Of a DNA stretch of 32,355 nucleotides, positions 21,701 to 29,708 are shown in pieces. Made by a program: the position numbers and the translations under genes. The first letter of the stretch is position 1, and each line of letters begins with the position of its first letter. The notes under the pieces were generated by a model. It searched no databases. It was not told where the DNA came from and saw nothing but the letters and a program-made list of their open reading frames with translations. Origin of the DNA: Dorea sp. 5-2 (lineage in GTDB: Bacteria; Bacillota; Clostridia; Lachnospirales; Lachnospiraceae); contig NZ_KE159730.1 in NCBI RefSeq assembly GCF_000403455.2, forward strand, positions 1 to 32,355, written 5' to 3'.

Positions 21701-23624
21701 GCCCCGTAATCTGTTCTTTATCCTCTATTAAGGTTTCCGAACCGTCCTCATGGAGCTGGTACACGGGCAGGTCACGGTCAAACAGCTCCAATGCGGTTTC
21801 TTTTGTAAGCGGGAGCATTTCTTCCCATGTGTAGCCGTATCCGTGCATTTCCGACAGACCGATCATGCCATCGGGAAGCGCATCAATTTCCGCCTGTGCG
21901 TCAATGACCGTCAGCGCTGCATTGGCAGGCTCGTTTTCAATCCGGTATGCCAGCATATCCGCCAGTTCCTTTGTTTTCTCATAATCGTCCAGCTTGTACC
22001 CATAATTTACAATCAGGTTCCTTTCATCAGGGGAAAACACGCCCTTCCCATGCTCCAGACGGTGTATGATAGATGCTGCATATTCCATTCCGGATAAATC
22101 TTTTTCAAGGAAAACTTCCTCTGCCTTCAAGTCTGCCGCAATGTCAAAAAATTCAGGCAGACCGCTGTTCCTGCCGTCTTTTACGATGATTGGCACATAC
22201 TCAGCTCCGTTTTCCTCCATAAAATCCTGAATATTCCCGTCCCACTCATTCTCGTCCAGTGCCGCCAGCTTATAGGCAAGGTCAAACGCCTGCTCCCGTG
22301 TCATGTTGGTAATCTTGTCAATCTCATATCCGTCATTTTCACCGTACATGATTTTCAGAACCACATCACTGTCCTTGATTGGCTCATTGGCTTTCCTGTC
22401 CATCTCCATTGCATATTTGACATCGGTTATCTCACGGGTGTCGGTGTTATAGATGTAATCTACATGAAATTCCTCCACTTCCTCCGATTTGTCATCCCCC
22501 AAATGGGTAACCCATGCGCCCCTGCTCTCTAAGTAGGCTTCCACGTTCTCCCTGTCCGCATCCGTCATGGCAAGCAGGCTGTCCATCAGCTCCGTTCCCT
22601 CCATGCCCTTAACGCCTGCAATGTCAAAATGGGAACGCTCCGTATTGGATACCGCAAGAATAAACTCCTGTGACTGTTCCTGCATGATTTCCCGGTCACG
22701 CTGCAGCTCTCTAAGCTGTTCCTCTATGCCGGTGATAAGCTCCGATGCCGTCCTGCGGATTGTATCAAGGGAAGATTTCAGCTCCTTCATGTCACGTCCT
22801 GATGACCAGCCCGCAATGTAACCGAACGTATATTCGGAAGTATCAATTCCGAAGTGGCTGCAAACCGTAAAGGCAACTCCCTCGGCTTCCACCTCTTTGG
22901 TGTTCCTGTCCTTTGCAGGTGCAAGGATATCCTCTTTGCTGACTTCCTTATTGTGCAGCATGGAATGGGCTGTTTCATGCACCATTGTCTTTAAGGTCTG
23001 GCTTTCGCTCATTCCCTCCTGCACCGCAATCCGGTTTTCCTCTATGTTGAAATAGCCCTTTGAAGCGCCGGGAATATCCTCAAAACCGATTGGGGCAGGG
23101 GCAACATAGGTAATTGCCTTTATAAAGTCCTCATATCCCTCCACCGTGGATAAAAGCTCTTTTGCTTCCAGTTCCGGAAGCGGCTCACCGTCCGTCTGCG
23201 ATACGTCAAACACGGACACGGCACGGAAAGAGGGAATTTTAACCTCGACCTCTTCCGTCTGCGGCATACCGTCCTTATCCAGCATGACCTCCCCAGTCAC
23301 AGGGTCTAATTTATCCCGTTCCTCTTTGATTTTATAAGGGGCGGGGGCAAGGATACGGATTCCCTTTTCCCCTCTTTTTACATGGCGGTTGAAATTCTTC
23401 TGCCATGCCTGGTATCCTGCGACTAAACTGGCATCAGGGCGTTGTAAGGCTATCAGGAGCGTGTTGTTGAAACTGTAATTATGGAATTTTGACATGGTGG
23501 AGAGGTAATTTCTATACTTCTCGCTTTCAAAAAGTTCCTTTAACCCCTCCTCCAGTTTGTCAGTAATCTCTTTTACTTTCTGTTTTTCAGTCATGGAAAC
23601 TGTGTTTACATTTGCATCTGCCAT
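18783..23624 (-). CDS. 1613-residue polyvalent ICE protein (ArdC / zincin / YodL / DUF3849 / nucleotidyltransferase)
   Basis: Residues 15-140 are an ArdC-type ssDNA-binding domain (NYSFNNTLLIALQRPDASLV, GYQAWQKNFNRHVKRGEKGI). Residues 205-260 are a zincin-like metallopeptidase with HETAH at 216-220 and a third-ligand Glu near 247. Residues 683-795 fit YodL and 836-930 DUF3849. Residues 1221-1305 are a nucleotidyltransferase with GSR at 1234, Asp1246, Asp1248 and Asp1279. Residues 1343-1445 resemble an LPD-type domain. Acidic Glu/Pro/Gln linkers separate domains. Such polyvalent proteins are thought to be delivered with DNA and to protect it (ArdC antirestriction). GGAG precedes ATG. The gene appears intact and lies between DUF6674-like and TTRAP genes. 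Confidence 0.85.
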   Translation of the reverse strand: MADANVNTVSMTEKQKVKEITDKLEEGLKELFESEKYRNYLSTMSKFHNYSFNNTLLIALQRPDASLVAGYQAWQKNFNRHVKRGEKGIRILAPAPYKIKEERDKLDPVTGEVMLDKDGMPQTEEVEVKIPSFRAVSVFDVSQTDGEPLPELEAKELLSTVEGYEDFIKAITYVAPAPIGFEDIPGASKGYFNIEENRIAVQEGMSESQTLKTMVHETAHSMLHNKEVSKEDILAPAKDRNTKEVEAEGVAFTVCSHFGIDTSEYTFGYIAGWSSGRDMKELKSSLDTIRRTASELITGIEEQLRELQRDREIMQEQSQEFILAVSNTERSHFDIAGVKGMEGTELMDSLLAMTDADRENVEAYLESRGAWVTHLGDDKSEEVEEFHVDYIYNTDTREITDVKYAMEMDRKANEPIKDSDVVLKIMYGENDGYEIDKITNMTREQAFDLAYKLAALDENEWDGNIQDFMEENGAEYVPIIVKDGRNSGLPEFFDIAADLKAEEVFLEKDLSGMEYAASIIHRLEHGKGVFSPDERNLIVNYGYKLDDYEKTKELADMLAYRIENEPANAALTVIDAQAEIDALPDGMIGLSEMHGYGYTWEEMLPLTKETALELFDRDLPVYQLHEDGSETLIEDKEQITGHEGIFGIEKSDWENERELRSMRAELADSSANRETQLLHGDTDQYGIYQLKDNPELRDFHFAGTEELLKRGILSDDFGEIQPGNYNLVYAGELSDIHGQSQREKLNAVFEKFNIDHPADYKGHSLSVSDVVVLHENGENSTHFVDSFGFTELPDFVRGLEGVKEQEIQKAEPEARQETSGHDVQKPEAGQTEQETYPAFYGHTLSYAAEHGEVDRYMESHKFDRECKEAVEETIRQNFDGMHLKHDIVKPLAEKYGAERMAFILANTIQQESWDGRFSRDNKAWASEFYIPENIVHGIDMNRELIVGSHPAVLDGFIGMFRREALELEKEMSAGQEKAASGQDAQKPETGRPETEQTQKEQAETERLKPQAEQTGPGRLAKTPELEDLDEGDEIIDLGDEKDKVLAEMKQSLGGRQETPGHDVDQSAKQNDLKPEQTEPEEPAETELAFQIADRYISIQETEGGYDYSIMGLDYKEIDGGVYDNPGIGIKEAINEIVEDLKIIPFDNGARGNIHDGDRLITIDYDGLMEKAEAANAVMPQSDVVADFKAKTNELFHEISEMNPAEIEETVKCHVQAQLDESGIDAVIVDAAVAGSRCRGLEQEGSDLDVVVELSTNEREDALFDMFNESGLHIGGVKVDINPITAQRTGSLETYLPQVEDYLEGVREARERDLAASISREENQKETKESLFPEQAETEVTLTVAECGEFHNLGEFYENIPTVEEAVAIWRQIPPERMHGIPAIGVNIHTPGTEAFEDVGIDILTGKRIDLDILEYTPDIKGNPQAMEVIAELAAKLPEMEIDGRMSEEFEAKVWEKRMPDLTSAEQLAVELDRFTYDYDTALYRDSSQSMTENVSEIAEALKQRDTHDIALWLADIAADGTVPEERKRAMELLEKLAEYKPLAKIEEMEEQNYNMVDNVLNNGAGEKAQKEENKKAQEKPVAKPSLKARLAEKKAQAAGQGHEENIKNKQREM
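21150..21179. repeat. Palindromic linker repeat, copy 1
   Basis: A 23-bp near-perfect palindrome (11-bp arms around one base, arm CTTCTGGACAT) plus 7 flanking bases, identical over 30 bp to 24499-24528. It encodes the linker motif QETSGHDVQK in the polyvalent protein. Degenerate relatives lie near 20434-20460 and 20669-20690. Confidence 0.8.
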
Positions 23625-23649
23625 ATGGTTATTTCTCCTTTTCCTCCAT

Positions 23650-23688
23650 AAAAGCAGGAAACAGACTGTTTTCCCTGTCTGTTCCTGC
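23650..23688 (-). terminator. Stem-loop between the DUF6674-like and polyvalent genes
   Basis: GCAGGAAACAGAC (23654-23666) pairs with GTCTGTTCCTGC (23677-23688) with one bulged base, followed on the minus strand by TTTTATGG. It lies 26 bp before the polyvalent protein's start, where it could terminate or attenuate transcription. Confidence 0.65.
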
Positions 23689-23713
23689 TCCGGATATTTT
23701 TATTTGCTGAATT

Positions 23714-24187
23714 TTATAAACATGCCGCTACGCTTTTTGTCTTTGCCTTGTCCGGCTCCGGCGCTTTCTTCTGCTGTCCCGCTTTTTCTTTCATCTGCGA
23801 CAGCTTATCCTTTACGGACACCCGCCCACCTTTCTCCGCTTCCTTCCCGGCATCCAGACGGTCAGAGAGCCGATCCAGCTTTTCAAATGCCTGATCCGCT
23901 GCATCAATCTTTTTCCGGAGGTTCTCCACCGCCTTTTTTACAGGCTTGTTGACTGCCCTTGTCAGACCGACACCCGGCTTTTCGTCCGATGCCTCTTTCG
24001 TGCCTTTCCCGGCTAACAGCCTGCCAACGTTGGAAACGCTGTTCCCGATCTGCTTCAGTTCGTCCCCGATGCTGTCAATCTGGTTGGCTGTCTTTTGATA
24101 GTCCATCATCACATCAACCAGACGCTCACGGTAATCCGTAAGCGCCGCTTTCACACCGGAAATTCCTTTCCGGACAACTTTGCACAT
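23714..24187 (-). CDS. DUF6674-like coiled-coil protein, probably N-terminally shortened
   Basis: 157 residues, mostly helix: ISGVKAALTDYRERLVDVMM, QTANQIDSIGDELKQIGNSV, NVGRLLAGKGTKE, then basic coiled coil. It resembles the C-terminal half of DUF6674 proteins of CTn elements. In frame upstream of the ATG, without a start codon, is KQAVSAFKEKGKAE, which also matches that family. So homology begins before the start and the N-terminal half seems lost just after the SNF2 stop. GCGGAG touches the ATG and is a poor RBS. Function unknown; a small loss-of-5'-end remnant is likely. Confidence 0.55.
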   Translation of the reverse strand: MCKVVRKGISGVKAALTDYRERLVDVMMDYQKTANQIDSIGDELKQIGNSVSNVGRLLAGKGTKEASDEKPGVGLTRAVNKPVKKAVENLRKKIDAADQAFEKLDRLSDRLDAGKEAEKGGRVSVKDKLSQMKEKAGQQKKAPEPDKAKTKSVAACL

Positions 24188-24237
24188 CTCCGCTTTCCCT
24201 TTTTCCTTAAAAGCGCTGACTGCCTGTTTTAAAATAA

Positions 24238-25338
24238 TTATAAAGTTTCTGCTTTCTCCTTTGCCTTTTTCGGCATGGCTTTCTCTGCATCTCCCCCGGC
24301 GGCTTTCACTTTGAACGCTTCCAGCTTTTCCTTTAACGATGCTCTCTGTACAGGCTTATCAGCCATTCCAGCCGTAAGTTTCAGCCCCTGCGGATTGCTA
24401 TTATCCACTGCATAATTATGCCTTGCATTTTCTACCGGGTACGGTGTTGGTGCATCCGCAACGCATTCCCTTGTTTCCGTTTTTTCCTCCTGCCCCAACT
24501 TCTGGACATCATGTCCAGAAGTTTCCTGTCCTTCATTTTCTTCCTCCGGCGCATCGTCCATGCCAAGCGCATCATCGCCCTTTTCGTCCATATTAAGCAG
24601 GGCATTTAGGGCAGAAAGGCGTTCCATTTTCTCCGCAAGCTCCGCTTCCTGTGCAAATGGTTTTGTGACCTCCACTTTTGCAGTTTCAAGCTGGCGCTCC
24701 ACATTTTCAAGTTTGGTCTGCGCTTCGGCAAGCTGTTTCGGCATGGATTCCAGTGCATGGTTGATACGGGAAATGTTGCCGAGAGGGTCAGAGCCGATCT
24801 CAAGGTTATGGGAAAGCTGCCCTTTTAAGTTCATCACAAATTTGTGATTAAAAGAATCAAAGGACACCGCCATCTTAAATCCGGCGTATTCCCCCACTGT
24901 TGCAGGCACATTGACCGTTTTCATCTCCTTGCACATCTCCACGAGTGCGGTTCCGGCTTCTTTTTTATCCGTATAAACTTTATCCCCGACTTTCATAACA
25001 AACTGTTCCTTATCTGCCGGGAGCTTCGTCTTTGCAGTCTGAATATCCGCCGTCATGCCGCTGATCCTCTCTTTCAGAATGGCTATCTGCTGCGGGTAAT
25101 GCTTTGCGATATTATCCTCAAGGCGGTATTTCTGGCTGGTATGGTTCGCTTTCATCAGCTTTAACTTGGATACCTGAATATCCAGGTCCATCTTTTCCTT
25201 GATGTAGGGATTGCCCGTTGCAAGGGCTTTTACCTCTGCATAAGTGAGCGCCGCTTCGTCCACGTCCTCACAGCTTCGTACCGGGGACTTGCTCGTCATA
25301 ATCTGCCCGATGAATTTCTGCTTGTTTTCGATGAGCTG
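24238..25338 (-). pseudogene. SNF2-type helicase of the ICE, 3' exon
   Basis: C-terminal 366 residues of the very large SNF2/DEAD-box helicase (often fused to a DNA methylase) of Tn5252/CTn-type ICEs. QLIENKQKFIGQIMTSKSPV, RSCEDVDEAALTYAEVKALA and TGNPYIKEKMDLDIQVSKLK are characteristic. The rest is coiled coil and an acidic tail containing the QETSGHDVQK linker motif shared with the polyvalent protein. A reading frame continues to 25419, but residues beyond 25338 come from the intron. Splicing would join it in frame to the segment 27695-27805. The rest of the gene lies beyond the inserted IME, so no full protein can be made here. Confidence 0.85.
24499..24528. repeat. Palindromic linker repeat, copy 2
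   Basis: Same 30 bp as 21150-21179, here in the SNF2 tail and again encoding QETSGHDVQK in the same frame. The shared DNA in two different genes suggests recombination or a spreading repeat and not only shared ancestry. Confidence 0.8.
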
Positions 25339-27694
25339 GTCGAGTAGGTCAGCGGTATTACTACCGCCTTCCCCTCTAAGAACCGTGCATGAGAGTTTCC
25401 CCTCACACGGCTCAAGCACTTATAAGCCCTGTATCACCAGAGCCGGTTCACCAACTTCTTTTGAGTAATGCAGTTTTCTGTGACAGCCTGCGTCTACTAA
25501 GATTCTTGTTATCTTATAATCGTTCCCCGTGGCTTCATGGATTCTGTACCCTTCCTCTACTGTGATAGCACCGCCGCATATAGGGCAGATTCCTTTTTGT
25601 GCTTTGTAGAGGGCATTCAGCTTCCTTCTGCCCTTGATTTCACGAAACATTCTCTCTGTATCTCTTTCTTCAAAATATCCTGTAAACCTGCTGTCAAATG
25701 GCGTCGCTTCTGATTTTGTTTTCAGCCACCTTACGATATTGGTATCCGTGGCATATATCAGATTAAGTTCAAACGAATCAGACATTTTAACGCTGAATGT
25801 CCAGCTTCTTGTGCCAACCCGTCTGAAATATTTCTTTGCTATCCATTTATGGCTCTTTTTAGGGTGTCTCCGTTTGCACCACTGCCATAAGCATCTCCAC
25901 ACATCAAAATCGAATCTTTCAAATGCCTGTGACGAAACATTGTATTTGTGGAAATTCACCCACCCACGGATGACCGGATTTAATTTCCGTATCAAATCTT
26001 CCTGCTTCATGGACGGATTTTTCTTGATTATCTCCCTTATCTTGCTCACTATGGCTTTATAATTCTTTTTGGACGGTTTAGTCAGGAGTTTGTCTTTGTA
26101 CCACCTTATATTGCTTCCGAGAAAATCGAAACCGTCTTCGATATGGGTAATGACTGTTTTTTCTTCCGACAGTTCCAGCCCTCTCTCTGACAGGAATTCC
26201 CGAATAATGGGAACCACACCGTTTTCCAAAATCTCCCTGCTTTCGCCAGTGACAATAAAATCATCAGCGTAACGTACAAAGTTTACTTTCGGAAAATATG
26301 CTTTTCCATTTACTTTCGTTTTGTGGTATTTCTTCTTAATCTGGACTTCCAGACCGTCTAAGACCATGTTACAGATAGTTGGCGAGATAGCCGACCCCTG
26401 TGGGCTTCCCAAATCAGTCGGGAATAACTTCCCTGTTTCGATATACCCACTTTTTAACCATTTCCGCAAAATATCCTTATCCATTGGAATGTGGTTTAAA
26501 ATCCATTCATGGCTGATATTATCAAAACAGCCTTTAATGTCTCCTTCAAGCACCCATTTGGGTGATTTTCCTTTATTCAGACAGGTAAAACTCTGCTCAA
26601 TAGCGTCCTGCACACACCTTTTTACCCGGAATCCATAAGAATTCGGGTCTGCTGTGATTTCTGCTATCGGCTCCAACGCAAATTTATACAATGTCTGCAT
26701 TGCCCTGTCCTTCATACATGGAATGCTTAACGGGCGCATTTTCCCGTTTTTCTTCGGTATATACACCCTTTTTAGCGGCAGTGGATTATAACCCCTGCGT
26801 TTCAAGTTGAGAATTGCTTCATATTTCAATTTGGGGGTAGACCATAAAACTTTGTCTACGCCTGCTGTCTTTTTACCTTTATTACTCGTTACCCTTCTTA
26901 CGGCTAAAGCACGTCCATAAAAAGAGTGTGTGAGCAGCCACTGCAAGGATTTCACTTTGCCTGTCCTGCCCTGTTGTTGAGCCTTTACGATACGCATTTG
27001 CAGTTTTTTAACATATGCTTCGGCTTTATTCCAGTCAATGGAATCCCATGCCTTTGCAATGTCAGAAGTCGCACACGTTTTACCGTTCATTTGCTTTACT
27101 CCTTTCAAAAATTCTATAAACTCTCTCGTAATCAAGCACCCTGCGGAATTCTGCCCCCTTTCGGGTGGGGCAAATCTTGAACCCCTGTCCGTCCTCATTA
27201 CAAGGTCGGCATTCGCTTCTTCCGCAATCCTATACCCGCATTCCCAACGGCTTCCCTTACGGTCGGCTTGCCCATATGGGCAGGAATACGGGCTTGACAC
27301 GTTCCACTTAACCAACAATTATTTTGATAGTTTAGGTTCCACCTCTACTCCGGCAGTCATAACGTCCGTGTACTCCCAAGCGTGGAGAGGAGTAACCGAC
27401 TGCACACCTTTTGGTTCAAGCCTGTCAGCTACTTTGGCTTGTTCAGCCTTAACGAAGCTTGCGGTGATTCAGTTAATTAACCATGCTATCAGTAAAAGCC
27501 TGCACCCTAACCGCCTTGTAGCTAGCAGTTTCATCCGCCCCTCACGGTTTGGATTCCAAGTAGGGTTACGTTTATATCCGCTTCCGAACAGTGCCATTAC
27601 TGGCAGAGCCGGGGATAACGGCTTCATCCAACGGAATGGATGGTTTGGTCGGCATTGCCGCCAAACAGTTAAATTAAGCGACTTCGTGTCGCAC
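25339..27694 (-). mobile_element. Group II intron interrupting the SNF2 gene
   Basis: 2356 bp on the minus strand. The 5' end is GTGCGACACGAAG at 27694 and the 3' end CTACTCGAC at 25339, set so that exons join as EGTFDSYSW-QLIENKQKF, which matches the family without gap. Domain V is the 34-nt stem at 25380-25413 starting GAGCCGTGTGAGGGGAAAC, with the catalytic AGC; a domain VI hairpin follows around GGCGGTA-GTAA-TACCGC. Domains I-III occupy about 27100-27694. It encodes its own reverse transcriptase-maturase in domain IV. An intact ribozyme and protein suggest it can splice. The alternative 3' boundary 11 or so bases upstream would insert extra residues, so it is less likely. Confidence 0.9.
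25420..27090 (-). CDS. ltrA: Group II intron reverse transcriptase/maturase
   Basis: 556 residues. The RT domain spans about 60-320 with IPKKNGKMRPLSIP, KGCFDNISHEWI, GSPQGSAISPTICN and the active site FVRYADDFIVTG (YADD 274-277). Maturase domain X is about 340-430 (LIRKLNPVIRGWVNFHKYN). The C-terminus has CPICGG at 502-507 and GCHRKLH near 535, an HNH-type endonuclease region whose usual double His is not obvious. It assists splicing and retrohoming. The ATG at 27090 with AAAGGAG upstream is preferred; an in-frame extension to 27318 lies in ribozyme sequence. The stop lies 7 nt before domain V. Confidence 0.93.
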   Translation of the reverse strand: MNGKTCATSDIAKAWDSIDWNKAEAYVKKLQMRIVKAQQQGRTGKVKSLQWLLTHSFYGRALAVRRVTSNKGKKTAGVDKVLWSTPKLKYEAILNLKRRGYNPLPLKRVYIPKKNGKMRPLSIPCMKDRAMQTLYKFALEPIAEITADPNSYGFRVKRCVQDAIEQSFTCLNKGKSPKWVLEGDIKGCFDNISHEWILNHIPMDKDILRKWLKSGYIETGKLFPTDLGSPQGSAISPTICNMVLDGLEVQIKKKYHKTKVNGKAYFPKVNFVRYADDFIVTGESREILENGVVPIIREFLSERGLELSEEKTVITHIEDGFDFLGSNIRWYKDKLLTKPSKKNYKAIVSKIREIIKKNPSMKQEDLIRKLNPVIRGWVNFHKYNVSSQAFERFDFDVWRCLWQWCKRRHPKKSHKWIAKKYFRRVGTRSWTFSVKMSDSFELNLIYATDTNIVRWLKTKSEATPFDSRFTGYFEERDTERMFREIKGRRKLNALYKAQKGICPICGGAITVEEGYRIHEATGNDYKITRILVDAGCHRKLHYSKEVGEPALVIQGL

Positions 27695-27805
27695 CCAACT
27701 GTACGAATCGAATGTACCTTCTGTTACATAGCGGAAAATCTTAACCTTTGGATTGAGGTTGCCCTGCCTTAAAATACGCCCCTCCTGCTGTTCAATGTCA
27801 GTCGG
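27695..27805 (-). pseudogene. SNF2-type helicase, internal exon fragment
   Basis: 37 codons reading PTDIEQQEGRILRQGN, then LNPKVKIFRYVTEGTFDSYS and W, which is helicase motif VI and the following strand of ICE SNF2 proteins. It is bounded on one side by the group II intron (27694) and on the other by the serine recombinase gene, whose stop codon overlaps its first codons in another frame. The upstream portion of the helicase is not in the window. Confidence 0.85.
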
Positions 27806-29654
27806 TCATTTTTTGCGGACAGTTCATACATGCTATCCTTTTCTGTTCTCTGCTCCTGCGTTTGCTCTCGTTTGATTTCTCCCTCCGTATCTTCTTGGCA
27901 CAAGCAGGACAATACCTTGATGCACCAGAGCCCGGGACATATTCAACGCCGCACACCGTACAATTTTTAGCGGGCATTGCTGCCCACCGTTTTGTAGGTA
28001 TGATATGTAATTCATCGACAAAGCCGATGAATTTATAGTAAATCTTGATTTCCTGCTTCACTGTTCCGTCTGCCATCTTCTCACGCTCCGAAACAAGTAT
28101 CTTGTCTATGAGTGCGTTTATAACTGTTGCATCCAGTTCTTTTAAGCCTTGATAATTTCGGATAAGGGCGAGGAAGTCACGGATTCCCCGTGATTTCTCG
28201 TAGCTTTCATTAAGAGTTTCCGTCACCTCTTTCAGCCTTGCTTCAATTTCAAGCTGCTCTTTCTGGTATTTCCCCGACATCATCTCAAAATTCCGCTCGG
28301 TAATACGCTCCATGACCTTATCCTCGTAGAGAGAGGAAAACAGCCTGTCCAGTTCCGCAAGGCGTTTGTTCAGCTTCTTACGTTCTTTCTCTAATGCTTT
28401 CGCCCTGCTCTGGTCTGTTTCCGTGAGCCGCTTTTCTATGGCCCTGACCGCCTTTTCATCATTCACTGCCATATCCGCAAAACAGTTGATGTCGGCAAGA
28501 ACGGCATTGAATAAATCCCTTGCTTCTATATTGTGGGCACTACACTCGCTTCTTCCGTTTCTTGCATAATTATTACATGAATACTGTACACAGTCGATAA
28601 TCTCTGGGCGTTTCCTCCTGTGTACGTTCATTGCCCGCAGAGCACATCCGCAGTCCACACACTTGATAACGCCTGCAAAAATATTTACAAATCCTCCCTT
28701 GTTCTGTGGAAGCCTACGACTTGTAATAAGCTGTTGGACAATATCAAATTCCTCCTGCGTGACTATTCCCTCATGGGTATTGGGTATCACTTCCCATTCT
28801 TCGGGCAGCTTAGAGGGGCGTTTCTTGCTTTTCATATTGGCGGCAATCCGTTTGTAGCCTACAAGATTTCCCGCATATATCGGGCTTCTTAAAATGCTCC
28901 TCACGCTGTTCCCACTCCAAATATAGCGTTTGTCCTCGTTCCCCTCAAAATGACGTTCAAAGCCTGTTTCGCCACGCTCCGCCGCATAAGCGGCAGGGCG
29001 TAGGATATGCTGTTTATTAAGATGTCTGCAAATTTTGGCAACTCCATTCCCTTTTAATGCAAGGTCGAATATCTCTTTTACAACATGTGCCACTTTATCA
29101 TCTATCAGCAGATGGTTGTGGTCGGCAGGGTCTTTGATATAGCCATAAGGGGCGGTAGTTCCCATGAATTTCCCCTGTTGAAACCTCGCCCGATATGCCG
29201 ATTTTATCTTAACAGATATGTCAGCGGCATACATTTCGTTTAAAATGTTGCGGAAAGGCGTGATGTCCATAGCAGATTTATTCAAGGTATCTACGCCGTC
29301 ATTGACCGCTATATACCTCACGTTATGCTCTGGGAAGAAAACTTCCAGATATAACCCACAATCAAGATAGTTTCTCCCCAGACGGGATAAATCTTTCGTA
29401 ATCACGCAGTTTATCAGACCGCTTTCAATGTCTTTTATCATATTCTGGAAACTTGGTCTTTGGAAATTTGTACCAGAATAACCATCGTCCACATACGTTT
29501 TTGCTATGTGCCATCCCTGCTTTTTCACATAATCCGTGAGGATGGATTTCTGTGTCGCAATGCTCGCACTCTCGTTATCCGTACCATCGTCTTTAGATAA
29601 GCGGCAATAAATGCCGACTAAATAGATTTTCTTTTCTTCTTTGATTCCTGCCAT
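27798..29654 (-). CDS. Large serine recombinase (TnpX/resolvase-type integrase)
   Basis: 618 residues. The N-terminal resolvase domain has Ser20 in GIYCRLSKDDG, VDDGYSGTNFQRPSFQNMI and TKDLSRLGRNYLD. The recombinase domain spans about 165-290 (APYGYIKDP, WSGNSVRSILRSPIYAGN). A zinc ribbon (CVDCGCAL with CNNYARNGRSEC) follows. Then comes a coiled coil at about 400-490 and a DUF4368-like C-terminal domain. An extra Cys4 zinc ribbon (CTVCGVEY, CPACAKK) and a CMNC end are less usual. It would integrate and excise the element through att sites. GGAGG precedes ATG. Its stop lies at the junction with snf2, so it is the last gene of the element. Confidence 0.95.
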   Translation of the reverse strand: MAGIKEEKKIYLVGIYCRLSKDDGTDNESASIATQKSILTDYVKKQGWHIAKTYVDDGYSGTNFQRPSFQNMIKDIESGLINCVITKDLSRLGRNYLDCGLYLEVFFPEHNVRYIAVNDGVDTLNKSAMDITPFRNILNEMYAADISVKIKSAYRARFQQGKFMGTTAPYGYIKDPADHNHLLIDDKVAHVVKEIFDLALKGNGVAKICRHLNKQHILRPAAYAAERGETGFERHFEGNEDKRYIWSGNSVRSILRSPIYAGNLVGYKRIAANMKSKKRPSKLPEEWEVIPNTHEGIVTQEEFDIVQQLITSRRLPQNKGGFVNIFAGVIKCVDCGCALRAMNVHRRKRPEIIDCVQYSCNNYARNGRSECSAHNIEARDLFNAVLADINCFADMAVNDEKAVRAIEKRLTETDQSRAKALEKERKKLNKRLAELDRLFSSLYEDKVMERITERNFEMMSGKYQKEQLEIEARLKEVTETLNESYEKSRGIRDFLALIRNYQGLKELDATVINALIDKILVSEREKMADGTVKQEIKIYYKFIGFVDELHIIPTKRWAAMPAKNCTVCGVEYVPGSGASRYCPACAKKIRREKSNESKRRSREQKRIACMNCPQKMTD

Positions 29655-29708
29655 ACTGTAAAACCTCCGTATCTGTCCTATCTGTTTTCATGTCCCATTG
29701 CGTACATT

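Noticed and set aside
18783..23624. Many long plus-strand frames opposite the polyvalent gene
   Set aside because: They are antisense shadows of a single long coding frame with clear domains on the minus strand.
27091..27318. N-terminal extension of the intron-encoded protein
   Set aside because: The 76 extra codons lie in ribozyme sequence and a good RBS precedes the internal ATG at 27090.
27038..27772. 244-codon plus-strand frame inside the intron
   Set aside because: Antisense to group II intron domain I, where RNA structure produces long open frames by chance.
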